NCBI GenBank assembly: GCA_024114885.1
Contig: CP099418.1
Location: forward strand, 4,774,001 to 4,838,000
Direction: 5' to 3'
Length of the DNA stretch: 64,000 nt
DNA from: Septoria linicola
Taxonomy: Eukaryota > Ascomycota > Dothideomycetes > Mycosphaerellales > Mycosphaerellaceae
How positions within the stretch are numbered: the stretch's first letter is position 1; every line of letters begins with the position of its first letter. Both the position numbers and the translations under genes were made by a program. The notes under the pieces were generated by a model. It ran no database searches. It worked only from the letters and a program-made list of their open reading frames with translations, and was not told the DNA's origin. Below, one piece after another: positions 53,694 through 63,301 of the stretch.

Positions 53694-55010
53694 CTACTTT
53701 GTACCCGGATATTCGTCGATGAACTCTGGCACATCAAGTGTTGGCTTGCCAGCCTTCTTGCCTCGGCCACCAAAACCCCAGCGAATCTGGTTTGGCATGT
53801 TGACGTGCAGACCAAGGTCATCTGCCCACTTGAAGACCAACCCTGGGTTCTTCTGGAAACCTCGACCGACAATAACCAAGTCCAAGTCATCCTTCTCGAG
53901 CAAGTCGTTGGCGAGCTCGGCTGTTTCGATGGAGCCGACAGATCCGACCGCCATCTTGTCGCCTACAGCCTGCTTCACTTTGATCGCAAACGGTGCTTGG
54001 TATGCTGGCTTAGCATGTGGGTGTTGTCTTGGGTGGTTACCACCAGTGGACACGTCGAGCAGATCTACACCACGCTCAGCCAAGAGTGGTGCCAACTTGA
54101 CAGTGTCATCTCCAGTCCATGACTCTGGGATGTCCTTCTGCTCCTCGAGCCAGTCAGTGGCTGAAATACGCAAAAAGAGTGGCATATCCTTTGGAATGGT
54201 GGCGCGAGTCTCCTCGACAACCTCTAGAGTAAGACGCGTCCTGTTTTCGAAGCTGCCTCCATACTTGTCGGTGCGCTGGTTGCTCACGGGACTGAGGAAC
54301 GAGTGCAGCAAGTAGCCGTGTGCGTTATGAATCTCGATCGCATCAAAGCCAGCCTTGAGAGAACGCTTGACAGCATCGTTGAAGTCCTTCTTGAAGTCGG
54401 CGATGTCTTGCAGAGTCATTTCCCGGGGCTGTGCGTGCTTCTCGTTCCATGGGATCGCTGATGGTGCGATAACATCATCCGGCCAGCCGTTCACGTCCTT
54501 GCCAGCAATGTCACCCGAGCTCAACCATGGAGCGACTGTGCTGGCTTTACGTCCAGCGTGGGCGAGCTGAATCATGATGTGTTGGTTTTGGCTGTGAGCA
54601 AAGTCGACAACCTCTTTGATTGGCTCGATTTGTGAATCTTTCCAGATACCGACATCCTCAGGAGTGATTCTGCCACGGGCTTGCACACCAGTAGCTTCGA
54701 TACAGGTCAATCCTGGGCCACGCTGAACGATTCCACCAATGTGTGTTTTGTGCCACATTGTGTAGTGACCGTCTTCCGCAGAATACTGGCAGAGCGGGCT
54801 AAGCATGATGCGGTTCTGGATAGTCATGCCACGAAGCTTCAGCGGCTTGAACAGCTTCGCCACAGTCTTTTGGTCGTCTACCAGAAGAGCTGTACCAGCA
54901 GGCGGATCTTGCAGAGGTGTGAAATATGGCGTGTTTGGAGCAGCATGATTGATGTTGTGATCAGGCGTTTGTGCTGGCTTCACTTGGACGTTGTGGTGAG
55001 AAGTCGACAT
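53694..55010 (-). CDS. NADH:flavin oxidoreductase, Old Yellow Enzyme (YqjM-type)
   Basis: Intronless, 438 residues from the first ATG at 55010. It is an FMN-dependent ene-reductase with a TIM barrel, reducing activated C=C bonds with NAD(P)H. Family signs in order: LKLRGMTIQNRIMLSPLCQYSA, with the Cys that tunes flavin in the YqjM class; HKTHIGG; IQLAHAGRKAS; AIEIHNAHGYLLHSFLSP, with the substrate-binding His pair; NQRTDKYGGSFENR; and VGRGFQKNPG near the FMN phosphate. The length is greater than bacterial YqjM because of a 50-residue polar N-terminus. No signal peptide. Fungal relatives act in detoxification or secondary metabolism; the substrate here is unknown and no biosynthetic partner genes are adjacent. 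Confidence 0.93.
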   Translation of the reverse strand: MSTSHHNVQVKPAQTPDHNINHAAPNTPYFTPLQDPPAGTALLVDDQKTVAKLFKPLKLRGMTIQNRIMLSPLCQYSAEDGHYTMWHKTHIGGIVQRGPGLTCIEATGVQARGRITPEDVGIWKDSQIEPIKEVVDFAHSQNQHIMIQLAHAGRKASTVAPWLSSGDIAGKDVNGWPDDVIAPSAIPWNEKHAQPREMTLQDIADFKKDFNDAVKRSLKAGFDAIEIHNAHGYLLHSFLSPVSNQRTDKYGGSFENRTRLTLEVVEETRATIPKDMPLFLRISATDWLEEQKDIPESWTGDDTVKLAPLLAERGVDLLDVSTGGNHPRQHPHAKPAYQAPFAIKVKQAVGDKMAVGSVGSIETAELANDLLEKDDLDLVIVGRGFQKNPGLVFKWADDLGLHVNMPNQIRWGFGGRGKKAGKPTLDVPEFIDEYPGTK

Positions 55011-55671
55011 GTCGGGCAAATGTGTCGTTGTGTTGATAGTTGAATTCAAGTTGGAAGGACAAAACAGAAATTCTTATATTCTTGAAGGCGATCAACAAAC
55101 GTCAATTGCAGTTTTGAACTCAATGGCAACAAATGATTTCTAAGACGGCAACTTCTTCGGTTGCCAACGTCATTTTCGCCTGATCGGCACTCGACGCGCG
55201 AGCACTTTCTAGCCGCTCAAGCTCCAGATCTCGGGGTTGGGCACACCACAGCACCATTTCCTGGCTTTTGTTGCTGCACGAGCTTATATAATGCACCTGA
55301 CCAGGTGGTGAATTGCTATAAGATCGCTGCTTACATACGTTGAGATGAGCAAGTTGCCGCCCTAGCCGCCTCATCGCCGGGTCTGCCCCATCACACAAAG
55401 TGAGCTTCAGACCTCACCCGACGGGACTATCACGGCTCCGCAAGCAGTGTCACGACTGTTGTAACTGGTGACGCTACAATGCCGTTACAATAATGCTCAA
55501 CATGGGTGCACACTTGTCGTCACGGCTCGAGACTGCTGACCTTGATGTCCTCTGATATCTTCAATCGCACCGGAAGCCAAATCTGCTCTCTTGGTCTCTT
55601 CGTCTGCCCTGTACCAGAATTACGCATCTGATGGGCAGATCGCAAGGACTGCAGGACTATATGGCTACCCT
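55011..55671. other. Intergenic, no gene seen
   Basis: Promoter side of the Old Yellow Enzyme gene and 3' side of the HET remnant. Confidence 0.5.
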
Positions 55672-57569
55672 TCATCGAACATGGATCTCGTGAGGCAAAT
55701 TTAGGCGGTCCATCATCAGCGCCTCGCCGCTCATAATGCCTTGAACATAGGCTTCTCCGATAAGAGTCAGAGCGCCATCCTCGCGTGGTCGAAAGATGTA
55801 TGGCACGCTGCCACCAAGAACGATGTAAATTAGGTCGCCTTCAAGCACAGTCGATGGCCCCAGTCCGATGTAACCATTAGTTGTAGAGAAGAAGACTCGG
55901 CCTCGCGTTGGTCCCAAGGTCATGGTCAATCTTGCATCGTGGGGATCATTGAGGTCTTGAGCCAGATCATGTTCATCTATCAGACTTCGCTTCCTTCTCG
56001 GCTTCCACGGACCGGTGGCTCCATCCAAAGGCATTTTCTCGCCCTCATAGTAGCCATGCCCTATTTCACCATCAGTCGTGCATCACAGTAGGACGAATTT
56101 GCGGGACCTACAACAAAGCCCTAGATCGCGCTGTAAGCCTCTAAATGCATTCATTCTTATTGTGCTCCCAGGAGACTGCATCACTGTCGCATTCGCGATG
56201 CGCCGCGCCTGAGCCCACCAAGACTCGATTGCGCCTCGTGCATCTGAACTGCTCGTGTCTTCAAGATGAACACTGCCAGCTGTGCCGATGATGTCCAGCA
56301 ACTTCCCGCATAACTGCAAACCTGTCTCGAAGCTCCAGTCGAGCTCCAGCTCATCCCCACCAGCTCGAAATCGAGGGTCGAACATCAGAGGTCGGGATCG
56401 CAAGTCAACCGTCCAGTCAGGCACCCATGATTGGAGTACTAAGCTGTTGTTGTGGTAACCAGAGCACGACAACAAGATCAGTGCTTGTCGAGCTGCCTTT
56501 GTTCGTGAAGAGATCTTCAGGCCGTGTCCAGTAGCCTCACCTATAGTGTGCATTGCAAACTTTGTGAAGATATGCTCGGCGCTGCACTCGTAATCTGGCT
56601 GCAGCTCATGGTTGCTCAGTCCCAGAAGAGCGTAGACTTTGTCACGAGGATCCGTAGCTCCTAAATCGCGAGACATCAATAACAGATCCATGAGCTCCAT
56701 GTCGTCAGATTCATCACAATCCCAGCGTCGAGCTCTTGCGTCTTCCAATCTGAGGTTAGAATATTTCATGATGTCTCTTTCTGATGCGATTGATGCGAGA
56801 AAGGTAGTCCCCATGCATTAGTAGTCGGGTCATGATAGACATGCACTGAAGCAGGCCCGTCAAGGACTGTAACAATCGCTTCCAGATCGGACCACAATAA
56901 GGTGCTGCCACCTAAAACAAGCTCCACGACTGGATTGAGAACAATTTCTTGTACAATCCACGTACGCCAGAACCAGGGTCGGTGCAGGATGGCAGCTAGT
57001 GCCTTCCACCTATTGTCTCCTCTTCGAGGCAGACCAGGCGTCTCTAGGAGTGATGCATCTGTCTTGCCCCGATTGGTAATACAGAGTAGTCGCAGCTGTT
57101 CGGCAAGTTGCATGCCTGCTTGGGAGTCGTCATAGTGATCTCCCAGCCAGACCACGACTTTTCTTGCGCTGGTCAAGATCTGGCTCATTCGTGACACTTG
57201 CGCATTTCATTCTGCTAAGCTGTCCTGCCAGATGCAGATCTGATCAATCCACAACGTCACGTACTGAATGGAGTCGCGGAATCGATGTAAAGCTTCAAGT
57301 AAGTTCGTCGTGATAGCTGATGGCCTGCCATTGCATAGAATGATTTTGGTTCGTTCACCGTTACCCCAAGTATCAGACAGAGCATCGTACTCATCGTGAC
57401 ATCGCTGACCAGATTTTGGCAGCCACGCCTCCACTAGGTCGATGGCAATACGCTTACTGCCAGATCCAGGCTTGATTCTTGCAAGTCGTATGCCATTTTG
57501 CGTGTCTCTGAGACGCTCATAATGATAGTCCTGGTTTCCTGTGTTGGAGTTTGCACGGCCCGAGTACAT
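55672..57569 (-). pseudogene. HET (heterokaryon incompatibility) domain gene, decayed
   Basis: The HET-domain signature is clear: YDALSDTWGNGERTKIILCNG (family: YxALSYxWG), LLEALHRFRDSIQYVTLWIDQICIWQ, then ILTSARKVVVWLGD and PWFWRTWIVQEIVL. DPRDKVYALLGL marks the second part, and GRVFFSTTNGYIGLGPSTVLEGD is the C-terminal beta segment. The frame is broken three times. TGA at 57207-57209 stands where the family usually has Arg (CGA>TGA probable). A one-base frameshift lies between about 56766 and 56830. TGA at 56083-56085 interrupts the linker to the C-terminal segment. No GT-AG intron of reasonable size restores the frame; the 60-nt GTCTAT...CAG candidate has the wrong phase. HET proteins trigger non-self cell death in hyphal fusion; this copy would be inert or truncated. 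The start is an inferred ATG at 57569; the frame is open to 57752. Confidence 0.88.
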
Positions 57570-58028
57570 CTCCTTGGAATGTGCTGTTACTGCAGGCCAT
57601 GGTGTCTCAAGATTCAAGCAACCGTGCCGTATCTCGCATGATTTCAGTGATTCGGAAGAGGAAACAAAAGCCACAGTCGTTCCAAGACTTCGCACCAGCA
57701 ATTGCAGAGTAGAATGGGACAGAATAGTCGTGGTCCTCGGCCCCTCCAGCACGTGTCATGCCGATCGCCCAAAGTGCTGCAAGTGCAAAGATCCCAACCG
57801 CGTTCCTCGCCGATCGGGCCAGCCGCCGTCCAGGCTCAGCTCACAAGTGCGCGCGGAAAGGCTGAAGCAATCGTCTTCTCCCTTCATGCTGCACGCCTGA
57901 CCAAGTATATACCTTGTGTGGCCAGCGTCTGGTATCTTTACCTCGACAGCTACGCCTTCGAGCACTCGACACTCGTTGCATCCCACTTCCATCAGGACAG
58001 CCCAAGGTGGCCTGACAAGGCCGTGACC
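57570..58028. other. Divergent region
   Basis: Between the HET remnant (-) and the MARVEL-like gene (+). No separate gene seen. Confidence 0.45.
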
Positions 58029-58864
58029 ATGAATCTCAATCCATTCGATCGTCGCGCGAAGACGGCGCCCTCGTCGTACCCGCGAGTAGTGTTTCATGGC
58101 GTTCGATTCGGACAGCTGCTAGCCAGTATCATCGTGGGGGGCATCATGATGTACTTCATCTACCAGCTGACCCACGATAAATGGAAGACGCCGTGGACAT
58201 TCATCTGGGTATGATCACTTGAGATGAGCTGTCTCGATAGTACTGATCATGTTGTATAGCTATCTGCCGCCTCGCTGTTCTCGATCGCTGCCCTCCTACT
58301 CACGATTGTCCTGCACTGCTGTGTCGGCTTGAATCCACGCTTCAACCTAGCAGTCAATGGCTTCCTCCTCATCATCTGGGCAGTAAGCTGGAGTCTGCTC
58401 ACATGGTTCATGAGCGGCACATTGGCGAGCATGTGCGACGTCAAGCACTGGCATGAAGATATCGGAATCATGGTGTGCAGGATATACAAGGCGTTGTTCA
58501 CATTCACGCTGCTTGGATTGTACGTCACGGTCCGTTCGTGCTGTATGGGTAATGCTAACTCGAGAGTAGTGTCGCCACGATCGCGGCGTTCATCCTTGAC
58601 ATATTTGTTCACAGAAAAAACACTTCACGAGGAATGTACAAGCTCCAGAATCTCGATCACAAAAATCGACCCGAAGCTGTGCGCGGGCCATTCACAGACA
58701 CTGATCATCTGGCTCCGAGAACTAGTCCTCGTGAAAGCGAGGCCTGGGAGGCACCTCGGCCATCTATGGGTCCTTATGGTGAGCAGCACGGTTATGCTGT
58801 ACCGGAAGGGCAGTATGGGTACGATACTGGGTATAGTAATGGCCATCATCAGATGCGCCAATGA
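58029..58864 (+). CDS. MARVEL-like four-TM membrane protein
   Basis: Exons 58029-58208, 58260-58519 and 58570-58864; introns 51 and 50 nt; 244 residues. Four hydrophobic helices are visible: FGQLLASIIVGGIMMYFIY; ASLFSIAALLLTIVLHCCVG; LAVNGFLLIIWAVSWSLLTW; and FTFTLLGL, which continues after the intron as FVATIAAFILDIFV. Charged loops separate them, as in MARVEL and NCE102-like fungal proteins of plasma membrane microdomains. The cytosolic tail has RGMYKLQNLD followed by an acidic, Pro/Tyr/Gly-rich sequence. No enzyme motif. The family assignment is from topology and the two conserved Trp helices; a search would be needed to confirm it. The ATG at 58029 starts MNLNPFDRRAK. Confidence 0.78.
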
Positions 58865-58985
58865 ACTCTGTGTACTGGGCCGGCCTGTGGCACATATCAC
58901 GAATCTTTGTCTACATTTGAGATACCATCTACGCTGGGCGTTTGGGTGCATTGTACAGTCATGACACGATAGCGACAGCAAAGGG

Positions 58986-59582
58986 ATGTTTCAGTCATCG
59001 ATATACAGATCTTGGCCTTGGCAACTCTGCAAGGCGCGTTATCACCGTGGCTCCCAAGCGCGCATTGACCTGTCTTCCTTAGTTACACTAAAGGAGCTGC
59101 CAGCCATGTGCTCAGTTGAAAAGGCACCATCCTGGTTGGCAGAGCACCTTCGCTTCGGAGAAGCAAGGCTAGAAACAGAACACGCAGAGCTGTTTTCGTC
59201 GCCAAGTAGCTACAAGCAGTGCGCAGAGAATCGAAAAAATTTGGTTCGCATGTCGCTTGAGGCTGTGAAAAAAGGGATGCCGTTTCTCCTATATGAATGT
59301 ATAGTGCGACCCCGTGTGATCGTCTACACTTCATTTCTCCTGTCTTTAGAATGCTTGTACTTCAACAATAATCCGGCACGTCAGCACAAGCAAGGACTTC
59401 TCGATCGACGCAAGTATTTGCATAAGGAAACAAAGTCTTTGACTGTGTGCAAGAGGAACAGAATCCTTGCACGCCTTGGTCGGCCGAGGGAACACCTCAA
59501 ATTTCCAAGCAAAGAGCGAACATCCACTGTTTTATCGACTCGCCAAAGTACATCTATTCTTGCTATCTTTATAGCACCTTAG
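58986..59582 (+). CDS. Orphan ORF, 198 codons
   Basis: Open frame beginning at an ATG, 121 bp after the stop of the MARVEL-like gene and on the same strand. The product is basic, with no signal peptide. It has one hydrophobic run (VIVYTSFLLSLECLYF, about 111-126) and a Lys/Arg-rich C-terminus. I do not recognise it and see no repeats or domain. It may be a chance open frame in the downstream region. Confidence 0.2.
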   Translation: MFQSSIYRSWPWQLCKARYHRGSQARIDLSSLVTLKELPAMCSVEKAPSWLAEHLRFGEARLETEHAELFSSPSSYKQCAENRKNLVRMSLEAVKKGMPFLLYECIVRPRVIVYTSFLLSLECLYFNNNPARQHKQGLLDRRKYLHKETKSLTVCKRNRILARLGRPREHLKFPSKERTSTVLSTRQSTSILAIFIAP

Positions 59583-60191
59583 ATATGTCGCGGCAAGCGA
59601 GATCCACTTCCACGATCACACCGATAATCAGTGACGAACAGAGAGCCATGTCGCGGATGCCAGCTGCCGGCGCAAGAAACAGAAAAACCATTCAAGTCGC
59701 GAGCATCCTCTGGCAAAACAATTGCATCGCAGTGTAACAGAAAAGTCTGGTCAGTCCACATGATGACAGCCACATGGCCGCACAACATGTCTTATACTGG
59801 CTCATTGTCGTGGTGATGCTGCGCTGTGTAGCCAGAATTACGCCACAATATCGCTTGGCTGCTGGGATGTTACACATCCTTGACTCGCATTAGTGCTGCC
59901 AGCAAGACTGCAGGAACCCGCTCCACGATGCCACATTCGGGCATTCGCATGCACAAACGACCATGAACTTGTTCGATACGCTCGGTCGATGGGCCTTCAC
60001 GCGAAAATCCACAGTCATGGTAGAAACTCGGCGGTACGTACTTTCTCTCAGAATGGATGAACATCCCTCCACCGTCGCTCTTGGACTCTTGACTACCCGT
60101 ATCCGCGTCACTCGTTTGCAAGACGGTGCATATACCACGTCCTTCTTTTCAGCCTTCCCGAAGCTTATTCATTGGTTGTTAGGTCGTCAGG
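59583..60191. other. Promoter region of the feruloyl esterase
   Basis: No gene seen. Short overlapping frames only. Confidence 0.45.
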
Positions 60192-62333
60192 ATGCGGTCG
60201 ACCGTTCCGCTCTTTTGCCTTTCCTTCTTGGGCGCTGCATCTGCAACAAGGATACCTCGTAATCAGCACCAGCCTTCTAAGCGTACGGACGTCACGGACG
60301 TTCTCCAAACACTTCGGGAAGAAATAACAAGGCTGGAGGACGCCCTCCGTGAGGGTTATTTACACCTGGCTTCTCTTCTCAACGCCGGTGCATCACCCAC
60401 TCGTTCTCCTTCCGCACCAGATCGACCAGGCAAGAACCAAGCTGGAGGTCCCAAAAAGCTTTCTTCTTCACAAATTACTACTACTTTAATACCACAAGCT
60501 ACTTCTTCGACTTCAGGAGCTTCCGTTCTAACCGAACCTTCACCCGACTCGACGTTGAACTTTATTTCAGTCGCTACATCTTCGGCCTCGACTTTGCTTG
60601 ACCTCACGTCTTCGATGGGAGTCACGGTCTCTACTCCGACCAGCACTGCAACCAGCTCTGCGACTAGCACTACAGCCGCACCCACTGCATCTGCTAGCAC
60701 AATGGCCACAGTCAGCTGTGCCAACCTGTGCTCGTCACTCTCTTTTACACAATCCGACTACCCAGTGCACCCAGTCTCATGCAGATCGTATGCTGCTGAC
60801 TCAACAATCACCATCACTGGCGGCCAAGCACAAGTAGGATGTGGTACAACATTCCAAGCTGATGTCGACCTCTGCCGCGTTGTGCTTACCATCGAAACGA
60901 GCGATGCTTCCGAAACTTATATGGAAGTCTGGCTGCCCGAGAACGGCCAATGGAATGGTCGCACGATGAACACTGACAATGGCGGTGTCAATGGATGTGT
61001 GCACTACGTCGACATGCAATACGTATCTGGACGAGGCTTTGCAGCCATCGGTGACAATGCTGGTCACAACGGTTCTTCCTTCGATGGTTCATGGTTCGCT
61101 GATGACAACGAGGTCATCTTGGACTGGGTCTACCGTGCTCGTCACTCTGCTGTGGTTGCTGGCAAGGAAGTCGTCAACCAGTTCTACGACCAGGCCCCGG
61201 AATACTCATACTACATCGGATGCTCTGCTGGAGGTGCACAAGGCATGAAGTCCGCCCAGATGTTCCCCGACGATTTCGATGGCATTATTGCCGGCTCTTC
61301 TGCAGCAGACTTCAACCACCTCCAAGCTTGGTCTGGTCGCTTCGTTCAGCTCACTGGAACCTCAGCATCTGATGCCAGATTCTTGACTCAAAACGATTGG
61401 ATCACTGTGCAATCTGCCATCTTCGACCAATGTGATGCCGCCATCGATGGTGTTGACGATGGTATCCTCGAAGATCCAACGCAGTGTGTCTTCGACTCTT
61501 CCGTCCTTTCCTGCACGAACAATGCAACCCTCTCCGGCTGTCTCACCGACACTCAAGTCTCCACCGTGAACCAAGTCTTCGCCGAGCTCTACAACACTGA
61601 GGGCGAACTGCTCTTCCCAGCTCTCCTCTATGGATCACAAGTCGATGCCTTCCGTCTCGGGCAACTCTCTGGCAGCGTCCAGGCCATCTCTGAAGACTGG
61701 TACAAGTACGCCGTCCTCGACGACCCCAACTGGTCCGCCCTCGACATGGACCAAGCCGACTACGCCGCGGCCGACGCTCTTGACGCCTTCCACGGCAACG
61801 TCTCCCAGTTCAGCGGCGACCTCCGCGGTTTCCAGGCTTCTGGCGGCAAACTCCTCATGTACCACGGCATGGCCGACCCTCTCGTCTCCGGCAGCAACAG
61901 CCAGCGCTACTACCTCAAGACCGCCGCAACCATGGGTCTCGACCATACAGCCCTCGACAACTTCTACCGCTACTTCCGCATTTCTGGCATGGCTCACTGC
62001 GGCGTCGGCGGAATCTCTGGCGCTGGAGCATGGATGTTCGGCCAGAACGCCGCTGCCTCGATCGCTCCAAACAACATCATCGATTACCTCCGCGACTGGG
62101 TCGAGGATGGCAACGCCCCTGACACTATTACTGGAACGAAGTACTGGTATGACACCCAATCTCTGGGTATTCAGCTTGAACGCGCACACTGCAGATTCCC
62201 ATACAGAAACACCTACCAGGGTGGCGACGCGAGTAACCCTGCTTCGTGGAGCTGTGTGTTGATTGACGACTGGAGAGAGTGTGGACCTGGTGCGCTGCCG
62301 AGATTGTGCAATGTCGATGGAAGCTTTAACTAG
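60192..62333 (+). CDS. Secreted feruloyl esterase/tannase family protein
   Basis: Intronless, 713 residues. The enzyme should split ferulic or related esters from plant cell-wall polysaccharide, outside the cell. A signal peptide (about 1-18) is followed by an unusual N-terminal extension. It has a short charged helix (about 33-65) and then a long Ser/Thr-rich linker (about 66-168), before the tannase/feruloyl esterase domain. The family's CS-D-HC motif is intact: C344-S345 in IGCSAGGAQG, D562 in GMADP, and H602-C603 in MAHCG, with the two Cys expected to form a disulfide near the active site. Acidic calcium-loop-like residues lie in DAAIDGVDDGILEDP. Typical family length is about 520-560 residues, so the extra 150 residues are distinctive. 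The first ATG, at 60192, precedes the signal peptide. Confidence 0.93.
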   Translation: MRSTVPLFCLSFLGAASATRIPRNQHQPSKRTDVTDVLQTLREEITRLEDALREGYLHLASLLNAGASPTRSPSAPDRPGKNQAGGPKKLSSSQITTTLIPQATSSTSGASVLTEPSPDSTLNFISVATSSASTLLDLTSSMGVTVSTPTSTATSSATSTTAAPTASASTMATVSCANLCSSLSFTQSDYPVHPVSCRSYAADSTITITGGQAQVGCGTTFQADVDLCRVVLTIETSDASETYMEVWLPENGQWNGRTMNTDNGGVNGCVHYVDMQYVSGRGFAAIGDNAGHNGSSFDGSWFADDNEVILDWVYRARHSAVVAGKEVVNQFYDQAPEYSYYIGCSAGGAQGMKSAQMFPDDFDGIIAGSSAADFNHLQAWSGRFVQLTGTSASDARFLTQNDWITVQSAIFDQCDAAIDGVDDGILEDPTQCVFDSSVLSCTNNATLSGCLTDTQVSTVNQVFAELYNTEGELLFPALLYGSQVDAFRLGQLSGSVQAISEDWYKYAVLDDPNWSALDMDQADYAAADALDAFHGNVSQFSGDLRGFQASGGKLLMYHGMADPLVSGSNSQRYYLKTAATMGLDHTALDNFYRYFRISGMAHCGVGGISGAGAWMFGQNAAASIAPNNIIDYLRDWVEDGNAPDTITGTKYWYDTQSLGIQLERAHCRFPYRNTYQGGDASNPASWSCVLIDDWRECGPGALPRLCNVDGSFN

Positions 62334-63301
62334 ACAAGATAGAGTGAAGAGAACTGTGATCTCCATTCAGACAGTGATAGTGGACAGGGAAAAAGTTTGA
62401 TACAGTTGATTAATGAGATGATGGATGCCGCTTTTTGTATATATCAGCTTCTTTTTGTTCTCTTTTGTGTGCCGCGCGCTATACAGATTAGCTAGATAAT
62501 GAGTAGATGGTAGAGACAGACAGATATGGTAGAAAGATGTAATGTCGGCGACGAAGACATGATGGCTCGCCATAATCTCCACAAGTCCCCATTCCTCGTC
62601 TCCTTGTGCGATCATGCGAGTTTTCTAGTCATTTCCTCATAGTGCCTACCGTATGTGCACTACCACCACTCACTCTCCATCACGAAATTCTGCTGCCTGC
62701 CAGTGAGCAGCATCGCGCATCACTGCCCTCATCGATTGTGCAGAACAGAGACCAACGTACATATCCTCCACCTTTCCCAGACTCACTATCGGAACGATCA
62801 GCTCACGGCACGATGGCAAGGTCAGTAAGTCGCTGGTCCTTTTCCTAACGCTTGACTAAAGGCATGGGCATATCGGCGTAAGGACATTGTCTGTCTGCCT
62901 GCTGCAGTTGCTGTTTCCCGCCCTGGCCGTTCGAGAGGATCTTTTGTTTCTCTATTGACCCATTGTGCCCATCTCAGGCCCCCAGATTGAGCCGTGGCTT
63001 TCTTCGTTCACCTCGAGTTGTCGTTGTTGCGAAATGTAGATCACCGCAGGCACTACTTCATGGTGAGAATTGTGTACGGAAAGGTGGTGGTGGTTTGCAA
63101 AACATGTATAAACACAAGGTAATTTTGTGTTGCTTAGAGTGATTGCACTCCGACCGGAGTCTGGACTCAACTGCTTGCTTGATCGCATGTATGTCCATCA
63201 TGGGATCATCACATCATAACAAAAGCAGACCATTCCCTCCAACACCTCGCTAAACCCACAAGCAATCCTCCTCATCTCAAACCACCTTCCATTCTCAGGG
63301 A
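62334..63301. other. Intergenic, convergent 3' flanks
   Basis: No gene. TA- and GA-rich stretches just after the esterase stop suggest polyadenylation signals; nothing specific is called. Confidence 0.5.

Noticed and set aside
56766..56830. A 60-nt GTCTAT...CAG intron that would hide the frame change in the HET gene
   Set aside because: Its phase does not connect the two HET reading frames; other GT/AG pairs in range also fail. A frameshift is the simpler reading.
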